64,000 bases of DNA, from positions 2,223,501-2,287,500 of the forward strand of contig NZ_LT840185.1 in the NCBI RefSeq assembly GCF_900177405.1, read 5' to 3'. The notes beneath the pieces are model-generated. The model worked only from the letters and a program-made list of their open reading frames with translations. It made no database searches and was not told where the DNA came from. The position numbers and the translations under genes are program-made. Source of the DNA: Allosphingosinicella indica (GTDB lineage Bacteria > Pseudomonadota > Alphaproteobacteria > Sphingomonadales > Sphingomonadaceae). Below are positions 17,833 to 26,235 of the stretch, one piece after another (position 1 is the stretch's first letter; the number at the start of each line of letters is the position of its first letter).

Positions 17833-18645
17833 ATGCGCGTGGGGATGATAGCGGCTGCTACGGCAGCGTGGTTGGCGCTTGCTGGCATGCAGGCGCCGCC
17901 CAAGACGGCAGCACCTCTCGAACTCTACCGCCTCGATTGCGGATCGATCGCGATCAAGGATCTCGACACCTTCTCCGACACCTATCTCTACCCCGGCCAG
18001 AAGAAGACGCTGACGGCGAGCTGTTATCTGATCCGCAGCGGCGATCGGCTGCTGCTGTGGGACACGGGTCTCAAGAAATCGGCCGAGGATGATTTCGGTA
18101 CGATGACGCTGAAGCAGCGGATCGTGCCGCAGCTCGCGCGGATCGGCGTCAAGCCCGATGCGATCACGCATGTCGGCATCAGCCATTATCATTTCGATCA
18201 TATCGGCCAGGCGGCGGACTTCCCGAAGGCCACCCTGCTGATCGGCAAGAAGGATTATGCCGTCGCCAAGGCCTATCCGCCGATCACCAAGCTGCTTGGC
18301 CCCTGGACCAGCGGCGGCGGCAAGGTCGAGGAAGTGGAAGGCGACAAGGACGTGTTCGGCGACGGCCGCGTCACCATCCTCAGCATGCCGGGCCATACCG
18401 AGGGGCATCAGGCGCTGCTCGTCCGCCTCGCCAGCGGGCCGGTGCTGCTCTCGGGCGATCAATATCATTTCACCGAGCAGGTCGCGAACCGCGGCGTGCC
18501 CTCGTTCAACACCGATCGCAGCCAGACGCTCGCCTCGATGGACCGGTTCGACCGGGTCGCCAAGAACCTCAAGGCGAAGGTCGTCATCCAGCACGAACCC
18601 GCCGACATCGCCAAGCTCCCGGCCTTTCCCCAGCCGGCGAAATGA
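17833..18645 (+). CDS. Exported MBL-fold metallo-hydrolase (AHL-lactonase-like)
   Basis: 270 residues from ATG 17833 (AGGGGAAAG upstream); an earlier ATG at 17803 lacks a site and would bury the signal peptide. Signal sequence at 1-20. Metal-binding SHYHFDHIG (HxHxDH), the later His in MPGHTEGH and Asp in LLSGDQYHF are present. Closest in type to N-acyl homoserine lactonase family hydrolases, but no quorum-sensing genes are nearby, so substrate is open. Confidence 0.88.
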   Translation: MRVGMIAAATAAWLALAGMQAPPKTAAPLELYRLDCGSIAIKDLDTFSDTYLYPGQKKTLTASCYLIRSGDRLLLWDTGLKKSAEDDFGTMTLKQRIVPQLARIGVKPDAITHVGISHYHFDHIGQAADFPKATLLIGKKDYAVAKAYPPITKLLGPWTSGGGKVEEVEGDKDVFGDGRVTILSMPGHTEGHQALLVRLASGPVLLSGDQYHFTEQVANRGVPSFNTDRSQTLASMDRFDRVAKNLKAKVVIQHEPADIAKLPAFPQPAK

Positions 18646-18679
18646 TCTCTACTTCGCGCGAAATTTGCGGAGGAATGCG

Positions 18680-19678
18680 ATGAAGGCCCTGTTGTCCGAA
18701 GCCGTCGGCGGACCCGAGACTCTGGCGCTCCGCGAAGTGCCCGATCCGTCGCCGGGCCCGGGGCAGTTGCAAGTCCGCGTCCGCGCCTGCGCGATCAACT
18801 ATCCCGACGTGCTGATCATCGAGGACAAATATCAGTTCAAGCCTCCGCGCCCCTTCGCGCCCGGCGGCGAGATCGCGGGTGAGGTCGAGGCGGTGGGCGA
18901 GGGGGTGACCGGCTGGAAGCCGGGCGACCGGCTGATCGCGATGGTCGGCCACGGCGGCCTCGCCGAGCGCATCCTCGTCGATGCGAAGATGGCGATGCCG
19001 CTGCCGCCGGGCCGCGATTTCGTCGAGGGCTCGGCGCTGATCCTGACCTACGCCACGTCGATCCATGCCCTTCTCGATCGCGGCAAGCTTCAGGCCGGGC
19101 AGACGCTGCTCGTCCTCGGCGCGGCCGGCGGCGTCGGCCTCGCGGCGGTCGAGCTCGGCAAGGCCTATGGCGCGCGCGTCATCGGCGCGGTGTCGTCGGA
19201 GGAAAAAGCGGCGGCGGTGCGCGAGGCGGGCGCCGACGACGTGATCGTCTATGCGCGCGGGCCGTTCGATCGCGATGCCGCGAAGGCGCTGGCGCAGCAA
19301 TTCAAGGATGCGGTGGGGCCGAGTGGCGCGGACGTCATCTATGATCCCGTCGGCGGCGATTATGCGGAAGCGGCGCTGCGCGCGATCGCTTGGGAAGGCC
19401 GCTATCTCGTCGTCGGCTTTCCCGCCGGCATCCCGAAGCTGCCGCTCAACCTCACCCTGCTCAAGAGCTGCGACGTCTGCGGCGTCTTCTGGGGCGCCTT
19501 CGCGGCGCGCGATCCCAAGGCGAATGCCGCGCATCTCCAGACGCTGTTCCGCCTCTGGGACGAGGGCAAGATCGCGCCCAAGGTCAGCGGCACCTGGCCT
19601 CTGGAGCGCGGCGGCGATGCGATCGCGCACATGGCGGCGCGCAAAGCGGTCGGCAAACTCGTGGTGACGATGGACTGA
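18680..19678 (+). CDS. NADPH:quinone oxidoreductase family protein (MDR superfamily)
   Basis: 332 residues with GGAGGAATGCG before ATG. QVRVRACAINYPDVLIIEDKYQ, PGGEIAGEVEAVGEGV, and the Rossmann motif LVLGAAGGVGLAAVELGKAYGARV match zinc-independent QOR-type medium-chain reductases. Likely substrate quinone or enone; not determinable. A small membrane ORF follows 6 bp after its stop. Confidence 0.9.
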   Translation: MKALLSEAVGGPETLALREVPDPSPGPGQLQVRVRACAINYPDVLIIEDKYQFKPPRPFAPGGEIAGEVEAVGEGVTGWKPGDRLIAMVGHGGLAERILVDAKMAMPLPPGRDFVEGSALILTYATSIHALLDRGKLQAGQTLLVLGAAGGVGLAAVELGKAYGARVIGAVSSEEKAAAVREAGADDVIVYARGPFDRDAAKALAQQFKDAVGPSGADVIYDPVGGDYAEAALRAIAWEGRYLVVGFPAGIPKLPLNLTLLKSCDVCGVFWGAFAARDPKANAAHLQTLFRLWDEGKIAPKVSGTWPLERGGDAIAHMAARKAVGKLVVTMD

Positions 19679-19684
19679 CGCCGC

Positions 19685-19846
19685 GTGCAGTGGGCGGGCC
19701 TTCTGGTCGCCGTCGTACTGGCCTTCCTCGGGCTTGCCTGGCGGTTCGACAATCGCAGCGGAACGCTCTTCGTGCTCGCAATCCTCTTCCTGTTCGTTCT
19801 GGCGGTACCGGTGCTGCTTCTGACGCTGATGGCGGTGATGCTGTGA
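19685..19846 (+). CDS. Small membrane protein, 53 residues
   Basis: GTG at 19685, six bases after the oxidoreductase stop, opens a frame to TGA at 19844. The product has two hydrophobic segments (LLVAVVLAFLGLAW and LFVLAILFLFVLAVPVLLL) flanking a polar FDNRSGT turn, i.e. a hairpin membrane protein. Too short for standard ORF thresholds. No family recognised. The clean two-helix pattern and tight spacing support coding. Confidence 0.6.
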   Translation: MQWAGLLVAVVLAFLGLAWRFDNRSGTLFVLAILFLFVLAVPVLLLTLMAVML

Positions 19847-19911
19847 TCGCGCCGTTGCACGCCCGCACCTGCCCGCCTATCTGACAGGCGAGGAACAACC
19901 GAAGGACCGCC

Positions 19912-20238
19912 ATGACCACGTTCGACGACCGCGAAAAGGCATTCGAAAATATGTATGCCCGCGATCAGGAGATGCAGTTCAAGATCACCGCGCGCCGCAA
20001 CCGGCTGCTCGGCGAGTGGGCGGCGGGGCTGATGGGACTCTCCGAGGTCGAGCGCGAGGCTTATGCCAAGGATGTGATCCGTGCCGATTTCGAAGAAGCG
20101 GGCGACGGCGATGTGGTGCGCAAGCTCTTGGGCGATCTCACCTCCGCCGGGGTCGAGATCGACGAGGCGCGCATCCAGAAGGAACTCGCCAACAAGACGG
20201 TCGACGCGCGCCGTCATTTCATCGAGGCGCAAGGCTGA
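19912..20238 (+). CDS. DUF1476 / F1-ATPase zeta-subunit inhibitor family protein
   Basis: 108 residues. FDDREKAFENMYARDQEMQFKITARRNRLLGEWAAGLMG is the DUF1476 signature; in Paracoccus the family member zeta inhibits the F1-ATPase in its hydrolytic direction. Helical throughout. Adjacent bolA and grxD are a recurrent alphaproteobacterial cluster. Confidence 0.92.
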   Translation: MTTFDDREKAFENMYARDQEMQFKITARRNRLLGEWAAGLMGLSEVEREAYAKDVIRADFEEAGDGDVVRKLLGDLTSAGVEIDEARIQKELANKTVDARRHFIEAQG

Positions 20239-20245
20239 CCGCACC

Positions 20246-20479
20246 ATGCCGATGGCCGCAGAAGAGATCAAGACGCTGATCCGCGCCGGCATTCCCGATG
20301 CGGCGGTGGAGATCACCGATCTGGCGGGCGACGGCGATCATTATGCCGCGCGGGTGGTGGCGGAGAGCTTCCGCGGCCTGCCGCGCGTCAAGCAGCACCA
20401 GCGCGTGTACGAGGCGCTGGGCGGGCGGATGGGCGGCGTGCTCCACGCGCTCCAGCTCACCACCGCCATCCCCGATTAG
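20246..20479 (+). CDS. bolA: BolA family protein
   Basis: 77 residues. Class II KH-like BolA pattern with VVAESFRGLPRVKQHQRVYEALGGRMGGVLHALQL, including the conserved His and RVYEAL helix. BolA proteins pair with CGFS monothiol glutaredoxins to hold or traffic [2Fe-2S] clusters; the next gene is such a glutaredoxin, 10 bp downstream. Confidence 0.94.
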   Translation: MPMAAEEIKTLIRAGIPDAAVEITDLAGDGDHYAARVVAESFRGLPRVKQHQRVYEALGGRMGGVLHALQLTTAIPD

Positions 20480-20489
20480 GAGTTCGACT

Positions 20490-20819
20490 ATGACCGACGC
20501 CCGCACCCGCATCGACGAGATCGTCAACGGCAGCGATGTCGTGCTCTTCATGAAGGGCACCGCGCTCTTCCCGCAATGCGGTTTCTCGAGCCGCGCGATC
20601 GCGATCCTCGACCACACCGGCGTCAAGTTCGACACCATCGACGTGCTCCAGGACGCGGAAATCCGCCAGGGGATCAAGGAATATTCCGACTGGCCGACCA
20701 TTCCGCAGCTCTATGTGAAGGGCGAGTTCGTTGGCGGATCGGACATCATGATGGAGATGTTCGAGGCGGGCGAGCTGCAGCAGATGTTCACCGAACAGCA
20801 GGTCGCCAAGGCGGAGTAA
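20490..20819 (+). CDS. grxD: Grx4-type monothiol glutaredoxin
   Basis: 109 residues. VVLFMKGTALFPQCGFSSRAIAIL carries the CGFS active site, followed by WPTIPQLYVKGEFVGGSDIM. Family members bind [2Fe-2S] clusters and partner with BolA. Preceded by AGGAG 7-11 bp before the ATG. Confidence 0.96.
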   Translation: MTDARTRIDEIVNGSDVVLFMKGTALFPQCGFSSRAIAILDHTGVKFDTIDVLQDAEIRQGIKEYSDWPTIPQLYVKGEFVGGSDIMMEMFEAGELQQMFTEQQVAKAE

Positions 20820-20854
20820 GCCGCGAGGGCGTCACCATCCCTTCCACCCAATCG

Positions 20855-20936
20855 TCACCCCGGACGTGATCCGGGGTCTCTCTTCTTTCCACGGCCGCGA
20901 AGAAAAGTGAGATGCCGGATCAGGTCCGGCATGACG
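20855..20936. repeat. Double-hairpin intergenic repeat (family B, copy 1)
   Basis: Two hairpins, ACCCCGGA...TCCGGGGT (20857-20877) and ATGCCGGA...TCCGGCAT (20912-20932), each around a GTGATC/TCAGG-type core and in opposite orientation, flanked by GTCA and TGAC. Related copies are at 41382 and 44649. The stems vary but stay self-complementary. Confidence 0.8.
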
Positions 20937-20962
20937 GAGGTTTGGTGAATGTTGTGCGCGAT

Positions 20963-20998
20963 AAGGCGGGGCGGTCCAGGACGGACGCCCCGCCTTTC
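20963..20998. terminator. Bidirectional rho-independent terminator
   Basis: Arms AAGGCGGGGCG (20963-20973) and CGCCCCGCCTT (20986-20996) with a 12-nt loop, between grxD and the convergent membrane protein. T-rich ends are short, so strength is uncertain. Confidence 0.6.
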
Positions 20999-21002
20999 CG
21001 AT

Positions 21003-21395
21003 TTAGGCGCGGGCGGCCGCGGGCGTCATCCGCTTCAGCCCGACATATTCGAGCGCGGCGAGCCCCGCGACGACCAGCGCCTGCGCCGCCACGAAGGCCG
21101 CGCCCAGCGTCGTCGGGCCGAACTGGCCGATCACGATGAAGCTCTCGACCGCCCAGACGACATTGCCGAGGATCACCGCCCAGACGAGCAGTCGCGGCGG
21201 CTGCGTACGCGTGGCGAGAAAGGCCATGAACAGCCCGATCGGGACGAGAGCGATACCCGCGCCGCTCACCAGCGCCTGCGGCAGGTCGAACAGGCCGGCG
21301 AGCGGCGCGGCCGCCAGCGCAAGCAGGGTGCCGGTGATGATGCAGGTGGCGGCATCGAGCGCGAGAATGCGGCGGAGAAAAGTGGCGTTGGACAT
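21003..21395 (-). CDS. Hypothetical four-helix membrane protein
   Basis: 130 residues from the ATG at 21393-21395 (a start at 21437 is possible but lacks support). Four hydrophobic helices: about 10-30, 40-62, 68-88 and 95-115, ending in RMTPAAARA. No family recognised. Divergent from the XRE regulator at 21534, which may control it. Confidence 0.75.
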   Translation of the reverse strand: MSNATFLRRILALDAATCIITGTLLALAAAPLAGLFDLPQALVSGAGIALVPIGLFMAFLATRTQPPRLLVWAVILGNVVWAVESFIVIGQFGPTTLGAAFVAAQALVVAGLAALEYVGLKRMTPAAARA

Positions 21396-21533
21396 AATCG
21401 CATTTCTTTCTGGTCGTGGTTTCGATGCCCTGATCATCGCCGGTCCGCGTCATGCGGTCGATTACGCCGGAGGTAATGGCGTTTCGTCGCCCGCGGCCTA
21501 AACCCGTCTCGTTGGAGACCAGGGAGAGACGCG

Positions 21534-22322
21534 ATGATCGAGTCCGCAGCCACATCAGTGGGCGCGCAGCTCAAAGCCTGGCGCGCGCGCAGACGGCTCA
21601 GCCAGCTCGATCTTGCGCTCGAAGCCGAGATATCGTCGCGCCACCTGAGCTTCGTCGAGACGGGCCGCTCGCAGCCGAGCCGCGCGATGCTGCTGCGCCT
21701 CGCCGATTCGCTCGCCGTGCCGGCGCGCGAGCGCAACCGCCTGCTCGTTGCGGCGGGCTACGCGCCGGCGCAGCCCGAACGGTCGCTCGACGATCCCGCG
21801 CTCGCCACCGCCCGCGCTGCGGTCGAGCTGGTGCTAAAGGCGCACGAGCCCTTTCCCGCACTTGCGGTCGATCGGCTCTGGAACCTGATATCGTCCAACG
21901 CGGGCGTCGCGGCGTTTCTGGCGGGCATCCCGGCTGCGCTGCTCGCCCCGCCCCTGAACGTGCTGCGGCTCAGCCTCCACCCCGACGGCCTCGCGCCGCG
22001 GATCGCCAACCTGCCCGAGTGGCGTGCGCACATCTTCCACCGGCTCGAGCAGCAGATCGACGCGAGCGGCGATTCGCGGCTAGCTGATCTCCTCGCCGAG
22101 CTTCGCGCTTATCCCGGCGGCATCGCGCAGGGCGGGGACGCGTTCGGCGGGGTCGCCGTGCCGTTGGTATTGCGCACGTCGGGCGGCGACCTGTCGTTCC
22201 TCAGCACGACGACCGTGTTCGGTACGCCGATCGACATCAGCCTTTCGGAGCTTGCGATCGAGACCTTCCTTCCGGCCAATCCGGAAACCGCGCGCGCTCT
22301 GGCAGACATCGCCGGTGGCTGA
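21534..22322 (+). CDS. XRE-family transcriptional regulator with MmyB-like ligand domain
   Basis: 262 residues. The HTH covers about residues 8-66 (LKAWRARRRLSQLDLALEAEISSRHLSFVETGRSQPSRAMLLRLADSL) and the C-terminal half (ALAVDRLWNLISSNAG, LRLSLHPDGLAPRIANLPEW) matches the MmyB/PAS-like ligand-binding domain of many actinobacterial and proteobacterial regulators. GGGAGAGACGCG precedes ATG. Divergent from the membrane protein gene, a common target layout. Confidence 0.9.
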   Translation: MIESAATSVGAQLKAWRARRRLSQLDLALEAEISSRHLSFVETGRSQPSRAMLLRLADSLAVPARERNRLLVAAGYAPAQPERSLDDPALATARAAVELVLKAHEPFPALAVDRLWNLISSNAGVAAFLAGIPAALLAPPLNVLRLSLHPDGLAPRIANLPEWRAHIFHRLEQQIDASGDSRLADLLAELRAYPGGIAQGGDAFGGVAVPLVLRTSGGDLSFLSTTTVFGTPIDISLSELAIETFLPANPETARALADIAGG

Positions 22323-22612
22323 AAAGGGAAGGGCGGGTAGCGACCGGTAAGAGCTGCCCGCCCGAGCGGAAAACCAGGATTGCAGTACTTAACGCACACC
22401 ACGTGCCAGCGGCAAAAACCTTCGTCGGGGCGCGGATCACGGTGTTTTACGACCGCTCCACACTTTCTGGCATTGTCAGGATTATCGACACTTTCACGAG
22501 ATGCGGATGCGTGTTATCCGCATAACACACGAGCCGCCTTAATCGCGGGTTCAGGTTGACGACTACAGGTGTAGGCGTAATAACTACACGCGTAATCGCG
22601 AGGGAGAGAGCG
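22323..22612 (+). promoter_or_regulatory. Intergenic region with candidate operators for the BlaI-like regulator
   Basis: 290 bp without a gene. A hairpin without a T-tract follows the XRE stop (22331-22363). Two overlapping perfect dyads occur: ATGCGGAT-N7-ATCCGCAT (22501-22523) and GTGTTAT-CCGC-ATAACAC (22511-22528). Nearer the start codon is CTACA-GG-TGTAG (22563-22574) followed by ACTACACGCGTAAT, resembling the TACA/TGTA dyads bound by BlaI/MecI proteins. Probable autoregulatory operator; inference. Confidence 0.55.
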
Positions 22613-22981
22613 ATGGCCGAGCGTATTTCGGAAGCCGAGCACCAGCTTATGGAGGTCCTTTGGCAGGAGGCTCCGCTCGGTGCCGCCGAGGTCGCCAGCC
22701 GCGTCGATCCTGCCCGCGACTGGAGCATCCAGACGGTCAAGACCATGCTCTCGCGGCTTCTCGCCAAGGGGGCGCTGGCGCATCAGGAAGACGGCCGCCG
22801 CTTCCTCTATCGGCCGCTGATCAGCCGCGAAGACGTGGTCACGCGGGAATCGCACCGGCTGCTCGATCGCATGTTCGGTGGAAGGTTGACCCCGCTGGTC
22901 GCGCATCTCGCCGAGCGCGACATGCTCGATGCCAAGGATATCGCCGAGATCGAAGCTCTCCTTAAGGAGCTGAAGCAATGA
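22613..22981 (+). CDS. BlaI/MecI/CopY family transcriptional repressor
   Basis: 122 residues, winged-helix: ISEAEHQLMEVLWQEAPLGAAEVASRV, WSIQTVKTMLSRLLAKGALAHQEDGRRFLYRPL and a dimerising C-terminal helix. Such repressors are inactivated by proteolysis triggered by a BlaR1-type sensor, encoded next with a 4-base overlap. The family cleavage site cannot be located confidently. Upstream dyads are candidate operators. Confidence 0.92.
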   Translation: MAERISEAEHQLMEVLWQEAPLGAAEVASRVDPARDWSIQTVKTMLSRLLAKGALAHQEDGRRFLYRPLISREDVVTRESHRLLDRMFGGRLTPLVAHLAERDMLDAKDIAEIEALLKELKQ

Positions 22982-24747
22982 CCGCCTGGCTCGTCGACAC
23001 GCTCATCTCGCTCACCATCCTGCTCGCGCTGGTCCTTGCGGCGCGCGAACCCGTGGCGCGGCTGTTCGGCGCGGGTTGGGCCTATGCGCTCTGGCTGCTC
23101 CCCCTCGCGCGGCTGGTGATGCCGCCCGTCGATTTCGGACTGATGGACCTGTTCCCGTCCGCCCCCGCGGTGATGATCCTCGTGCCCGAAGCGACGCAGG
23201 GCTTCGTGCCCCAGGCCGCTGCCGAGCCATCGGGCACCGGCATCGGCGCAATGCTGCTGGCTGTCTGGTTCGGCGGCGCGGTGATGTTCGCGCTCTGGCA
23301 GCAGTCGGCCTATGGCGCCTTCACATTGAGCATCGGCGATGCGCCGCGTGCCGCCGATCCGCCAAGCCACGGCGGATTGCCCGTGGTCGAAAGCGGCGCG
23401 GTCGACGGGCCGATCGCCGTCGGCTTCGTCAAGCGCCGCATCGTCGTGCCGACCGATTTCGCGACCCGCTATTCGGCCGACGAGCGCGCGCTTGCGCTGG
23501 AGCATGAGCTCATCCACCACCGCCGCGGCGATATCTGGTGGAACCTCGCGGCGCTCGCCATGCTCGGGCTCCTCTGGTTCCACCCGCTCGCCTGGTTCGC
23601 CTATCGCGCCTTCCGCAGCGATCAGGAGCTCGCCTGCGACAGCGCGGTCGCCGCGCGGATCGCGCAGGGCGGGCGCCATACTTACGCTCGCGCGCTGGTC
23701 AAATCGGCGACGCGGCCCGGCCAGATCGTCGCCTGTCCGCTCAACCGCGCCGACCAGCTCAAGCGCCGGCTCAAGATGATGAAGCAGCACCGCTCCAGCC
23801 GTGCACGGACGCTGGGCGGCGGCGTCGCGCTCGCCGCGCTCGCCGGTGGTGGGCTGCTCATCGCCAGCCCGGGCATCGCCCAACGCGAGCCCAACTCTGA
23901 AGTGATCGTCGCGCTCCCGGCGCTGCCGCATCCGATCATCAGCAAGGCCGACATGGCGGTGCTCGCCGAGCGCTGCACTGGCCTGCCGCGCGGCAGCTTC
24001 AACGGCTCCGGCGTGCAATGTTCGGAGCAGGACGCAAGGGATCCGCAGGTCCGCCGCATCCTCGATCGGACGCGCGATCGCGCCGATGCCTATGCGCGCC
24101 ATGCGGCGGCGCAGGCGGAACGCGCCTTGCAGGCGGCGTTTCATGCCGAAGGCGAGGCGACCGCCGCAATCGCAGCCGCGGATGCGGTCGCTCCGGCCGA
24201 CGAGATCGCCGAAATCGCCGAGGCGCGGGCCGAAGCCGCGCGTGAGCGGGCGGAAGCGATCGCGGATGCGCGCCGCGACCGCGTCGAGGCTCTGGCCGAC
24301 GCGCGGGCCGCCATCGCCGAAGCCAATGCCGAAGCCGCCGCCGCCCGCAACGAGGCGCGCGCCGCAGCCCGTCAGGCGCATGCCGAAGCCCGCACCGCAA
24401 TGCGTCAGGCGCATATGGCGATGCGCCAGGTCCACGCTGTTCGCATCACCCGCGTCCCGGACCCGGTCGCCCCCCCGGCGCCCCCAGCCCCGCCGGCGCC
24501 GTTTGCCGACGTGCCGGAGCCGCCCGCGGCTCCCGCGAAGGTCTATGGCCTCAGCCACGCCGAAATCGCCCGCATCCACGCTGCGGCGACCGCCGCCGCC
24601 GAAGCCGATGTCCGCGCGCAACAGGCGGTTATGCAGGTCCGCCTTACCAAGCTCGACCGGGAGCTGGAGAGCAAATTGGCGAATCTCGGCCCGCGCATCG
24701 AGCGCGACGTGAAGGACGCGCTCCGCGCCGCCGGCATAGAGGATTGA
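22978..24747 (+). CDS. BlaR1-type M56 membrane metallopeptidase with coiled-coil C-terminus
   Basis: 589 residues. Hydrophobic N-terminal helices (about 5-22, 32-50, 88-108) and the peptidase domain with zinc motif HELIHH (about 176-181) plus downstream SDQELACDSAVAAR. A further helix at about 280-300 leads to the outer part. Instead of the penicillin-binding sensor of BlaR1/MecR1, residues ~350-495 are Ala/Glu/Arg-rich coiled coil, then a Pro-rich spacer (around residue 500), then another helical segment to the end. It should cleave, or trigger cleavage of, the BlaI-like repressor in response to an unknown cell-envelope signal. Confidence 0.9.
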   Translation: MTAWLVDTLISLTILLALVLAAREPVARLFGAGWAYALWLLPLARLVMPPVDFGLMDLFPSAPAVMILVPEATQGFVPQAAAEPSGTGIGAMLLAVWFGGAVMFALWQQSAYGAFTLSIGDAPRAADPPSHGGLPVVESGAVDGPIAVGFVKRRIVVPTDFATRYSADERALALEHELIHHRRGDIWWNLAALAMLGLLWFHPLAWFAYRAFRSDQELACDSAVAARIAQGGRHTYARALVKSATRPGQIVACPLNRADQLKRRLKMMKQHRSSRARTLGGGVALAALAGGGLLIASPGIAQREPNSEVIVALPALPHPIISKADMAVLAERCTGLPRGSFNGSGVQCSEQDARDPQVRRILDRTRDRADAYARHAAAQAERALQAAFHAEGEATAAIAAADAVAPADEIAEIAEARAEAARERAEAIADARRDRVEALADARAAIAEANAEAAAARNEARAAARQAHAEARTAMRQAHMAMRQVHAVRITRVPDPVAPPAPPAPPAPFADVPEPPAAPAKVYGLSHAEIARIHAAATAAAEADVRAQQAVMQVRLTKLDRELESKLANLGPRIERDVKDALRAAGIED

Positions 24748-24829
24748 GCGCCTCTGAGGGCGCGGCGCCACGGCCGCTCCCGCCGCCATCTGGAAATGGC
24801 CCCGCATCCGTGCAAAGGCGCGATGCGAT

Positions 24830-26221
24830 ATGGACCCCGTGACCGACATCCCAGGCGCCGCCCGCCCGCTCGCTGCGATCATCCTTGCCGCGGGCAAGGG
24901 CACGCGCATGAAATCGGACCTGCACAAGGTCCTCCATCCGCTCGCCGGCAAGCCGATGATCGATCATCTGTTCGACAGCGTGGCCGAACTCGCGCCCGCA
25001 CGACAGGTGGTCGTGGTCGGGGCAGGCCGCGAGCAGCTTGAACCCGTCGCGGCGCAGCGCGGCGCCAGCGTCGCGGTGCAGGAACCGCAGGAGGGCACCG
25101 CCCACGCCGTGCTCCAGGCCAAGGCCGACCTCGCGGGTTTCGACGGCGATGTCCTGATTCTCTACGGCGATACCCCGCTCGTCAGCGTCGAGACGATGCG
25201 AAAAATGCGCGCGCGGCTTCATGCGAACGATGTTCCCATCACCGTGGTGCTCGCCTCCCGCCCCGACGATCCCCAGCATTACGGCCGCATCCTCGCCGAT
25301 GCCGATGGCAACATCGTCAAGATGGTCGAATATAGGGATGCGACGGCTGAGGAGCGCGCGGTAAACCTTTGCAATTCCGGCCTAATGGCTATCCGGGCCA
25401 CCGATCTCTGGCCACTACTCGAAGCGGTCGGCAACGACAATGCGGCGGGCGAATATTACTTGCCGGACATCGTTCAGATCGCGTCTGGACAAGGGCGGCG
25501 GTCGGCGGTGGTCGAGACCGATCCGGCCGAAGTGGCCGGGATCAACAGCCGCGGCGAGCTCGCGGCGGTCGAGGAGGCTTGGCAGCAAGCCCGGCGGCGG
25601 CAGGCGATGGTCGATGGCGTTACGCTGATCGCGCCCGCTACGGTCTGGTTCAGCCACGATACGGCGATCGGCCGCGACACAATCGTAGAGCCCAATGTCG
25701 TCTTCCTGCCCGGCGTGACCATCGGGCAAGGCGTCCGCATCCGCGGGTTCAGCCATCTGGAAGGGGCGACTGTCGCGGACGGCGCGGAGATCGGGCCTTA
25801 CGCGCGGCTCCGGCCTGGCGCCGACATCGGCCCCGTCGCCAAGGTCGGCAATTTCGTCGAGGTGAAGAAGGCGCGGCTCGCGAAGGGGGCCAAGGCCAAT
25901 CACCTCTCCTATATCGGCGATGCCGATGTGGGCGAGGGCGCGAACATCGGGGCTGGAACGATTACATGCAATTACGACGGTTATTTCAAGTACGACACGA
26001 AGATCGGAGCGGGGGCTTTCATCGGCTCCAACAGCGCGCTCGTGGCGCCGGTGTCGATCGGCGACGGCGCGATCGTCGGCGCGGGATCCGTGGTGACCGC
26101 CGATGTTCCGGCCGATGCTCTGGCGCTGGCCCGCGGCAAGCAGGAGGCGCGGCCGGGCTGGGCGGCGCGGTTCCGCGCGATGATGGCGGCCCGCAAGTCC
26201 GGCGGCTCCAAGAAGATATAA
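24830..26221 (+). CDS. glmU: Bifunctional UDP-GlcNAc pyrophosphorylase / GlcN-1-P acetyltransferase
   Basis: 463 residues. Nucleotidyltransferase motif AAIILAAGKGTRMKS at about 16-30, then GTAHAVLQA and YGDTPLV; the C-terminal half is a left-handed beta-helix of hexapeptide repeats with YARLRPG and NHLSYIGDADVGEGANIGAGTITCNYDG. Makes UDP-GlcNAc for peptidoglycan and glycans. glmS follows after 14 bp, a coherent hexosamine operon. Confidence 0.98.
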   Translation: MDPVTDIPGAARPLAAIILAAGKGTRMKSDLHKVLHPLAGKPMIDHLFDSVAELAPARQVVVVGAGREQLEPVAAQRGASVAVQEPQEGTAHAVLQAKADLAGFDGDVLILYGDTPLVSVETMRKMRARLHANDVPITVVLASRPDDPQHYGRILADADGNIVKMVEYRDATAEERAVNLCNSGLMAIRATDLWPLLEAVGNDNAAGEYYLPDIVQIASGQGRRSAVVETDPAEVAGINSRGELAAVEEAWQQARRRQAMVDGVTLIAPATVWFSHDTAIGRDTIVEPNVVFLPGVTIGQGVRIRGFSHLEGATVADGAEIGPYARLRPGADIGPVAKVGNFVEVKKARLAKGAKANHLSYIGDADVGEGANIGAGTITCNYDGYFKYDTKIGAGAFIGSNSALVAPVSIGDGAIVGAGSVVTADVPADALALARGKQEARPGWAARFRAMMAARKSGGSKKI

Positions 26222-26235
26222 GAAAGACGTCCTAA

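Noticed and set aside
24748-24829. Terminator-like GC-rich sequence after the sensor gene
   Set aside because: No defined stem with a T-tract, so not called.
22807-24951. 714-residue ORF on the minus strand
   Set aside because: Antisense shadow of the BlaR1-like gene; composition is Arg/Gly-rich with no domain.
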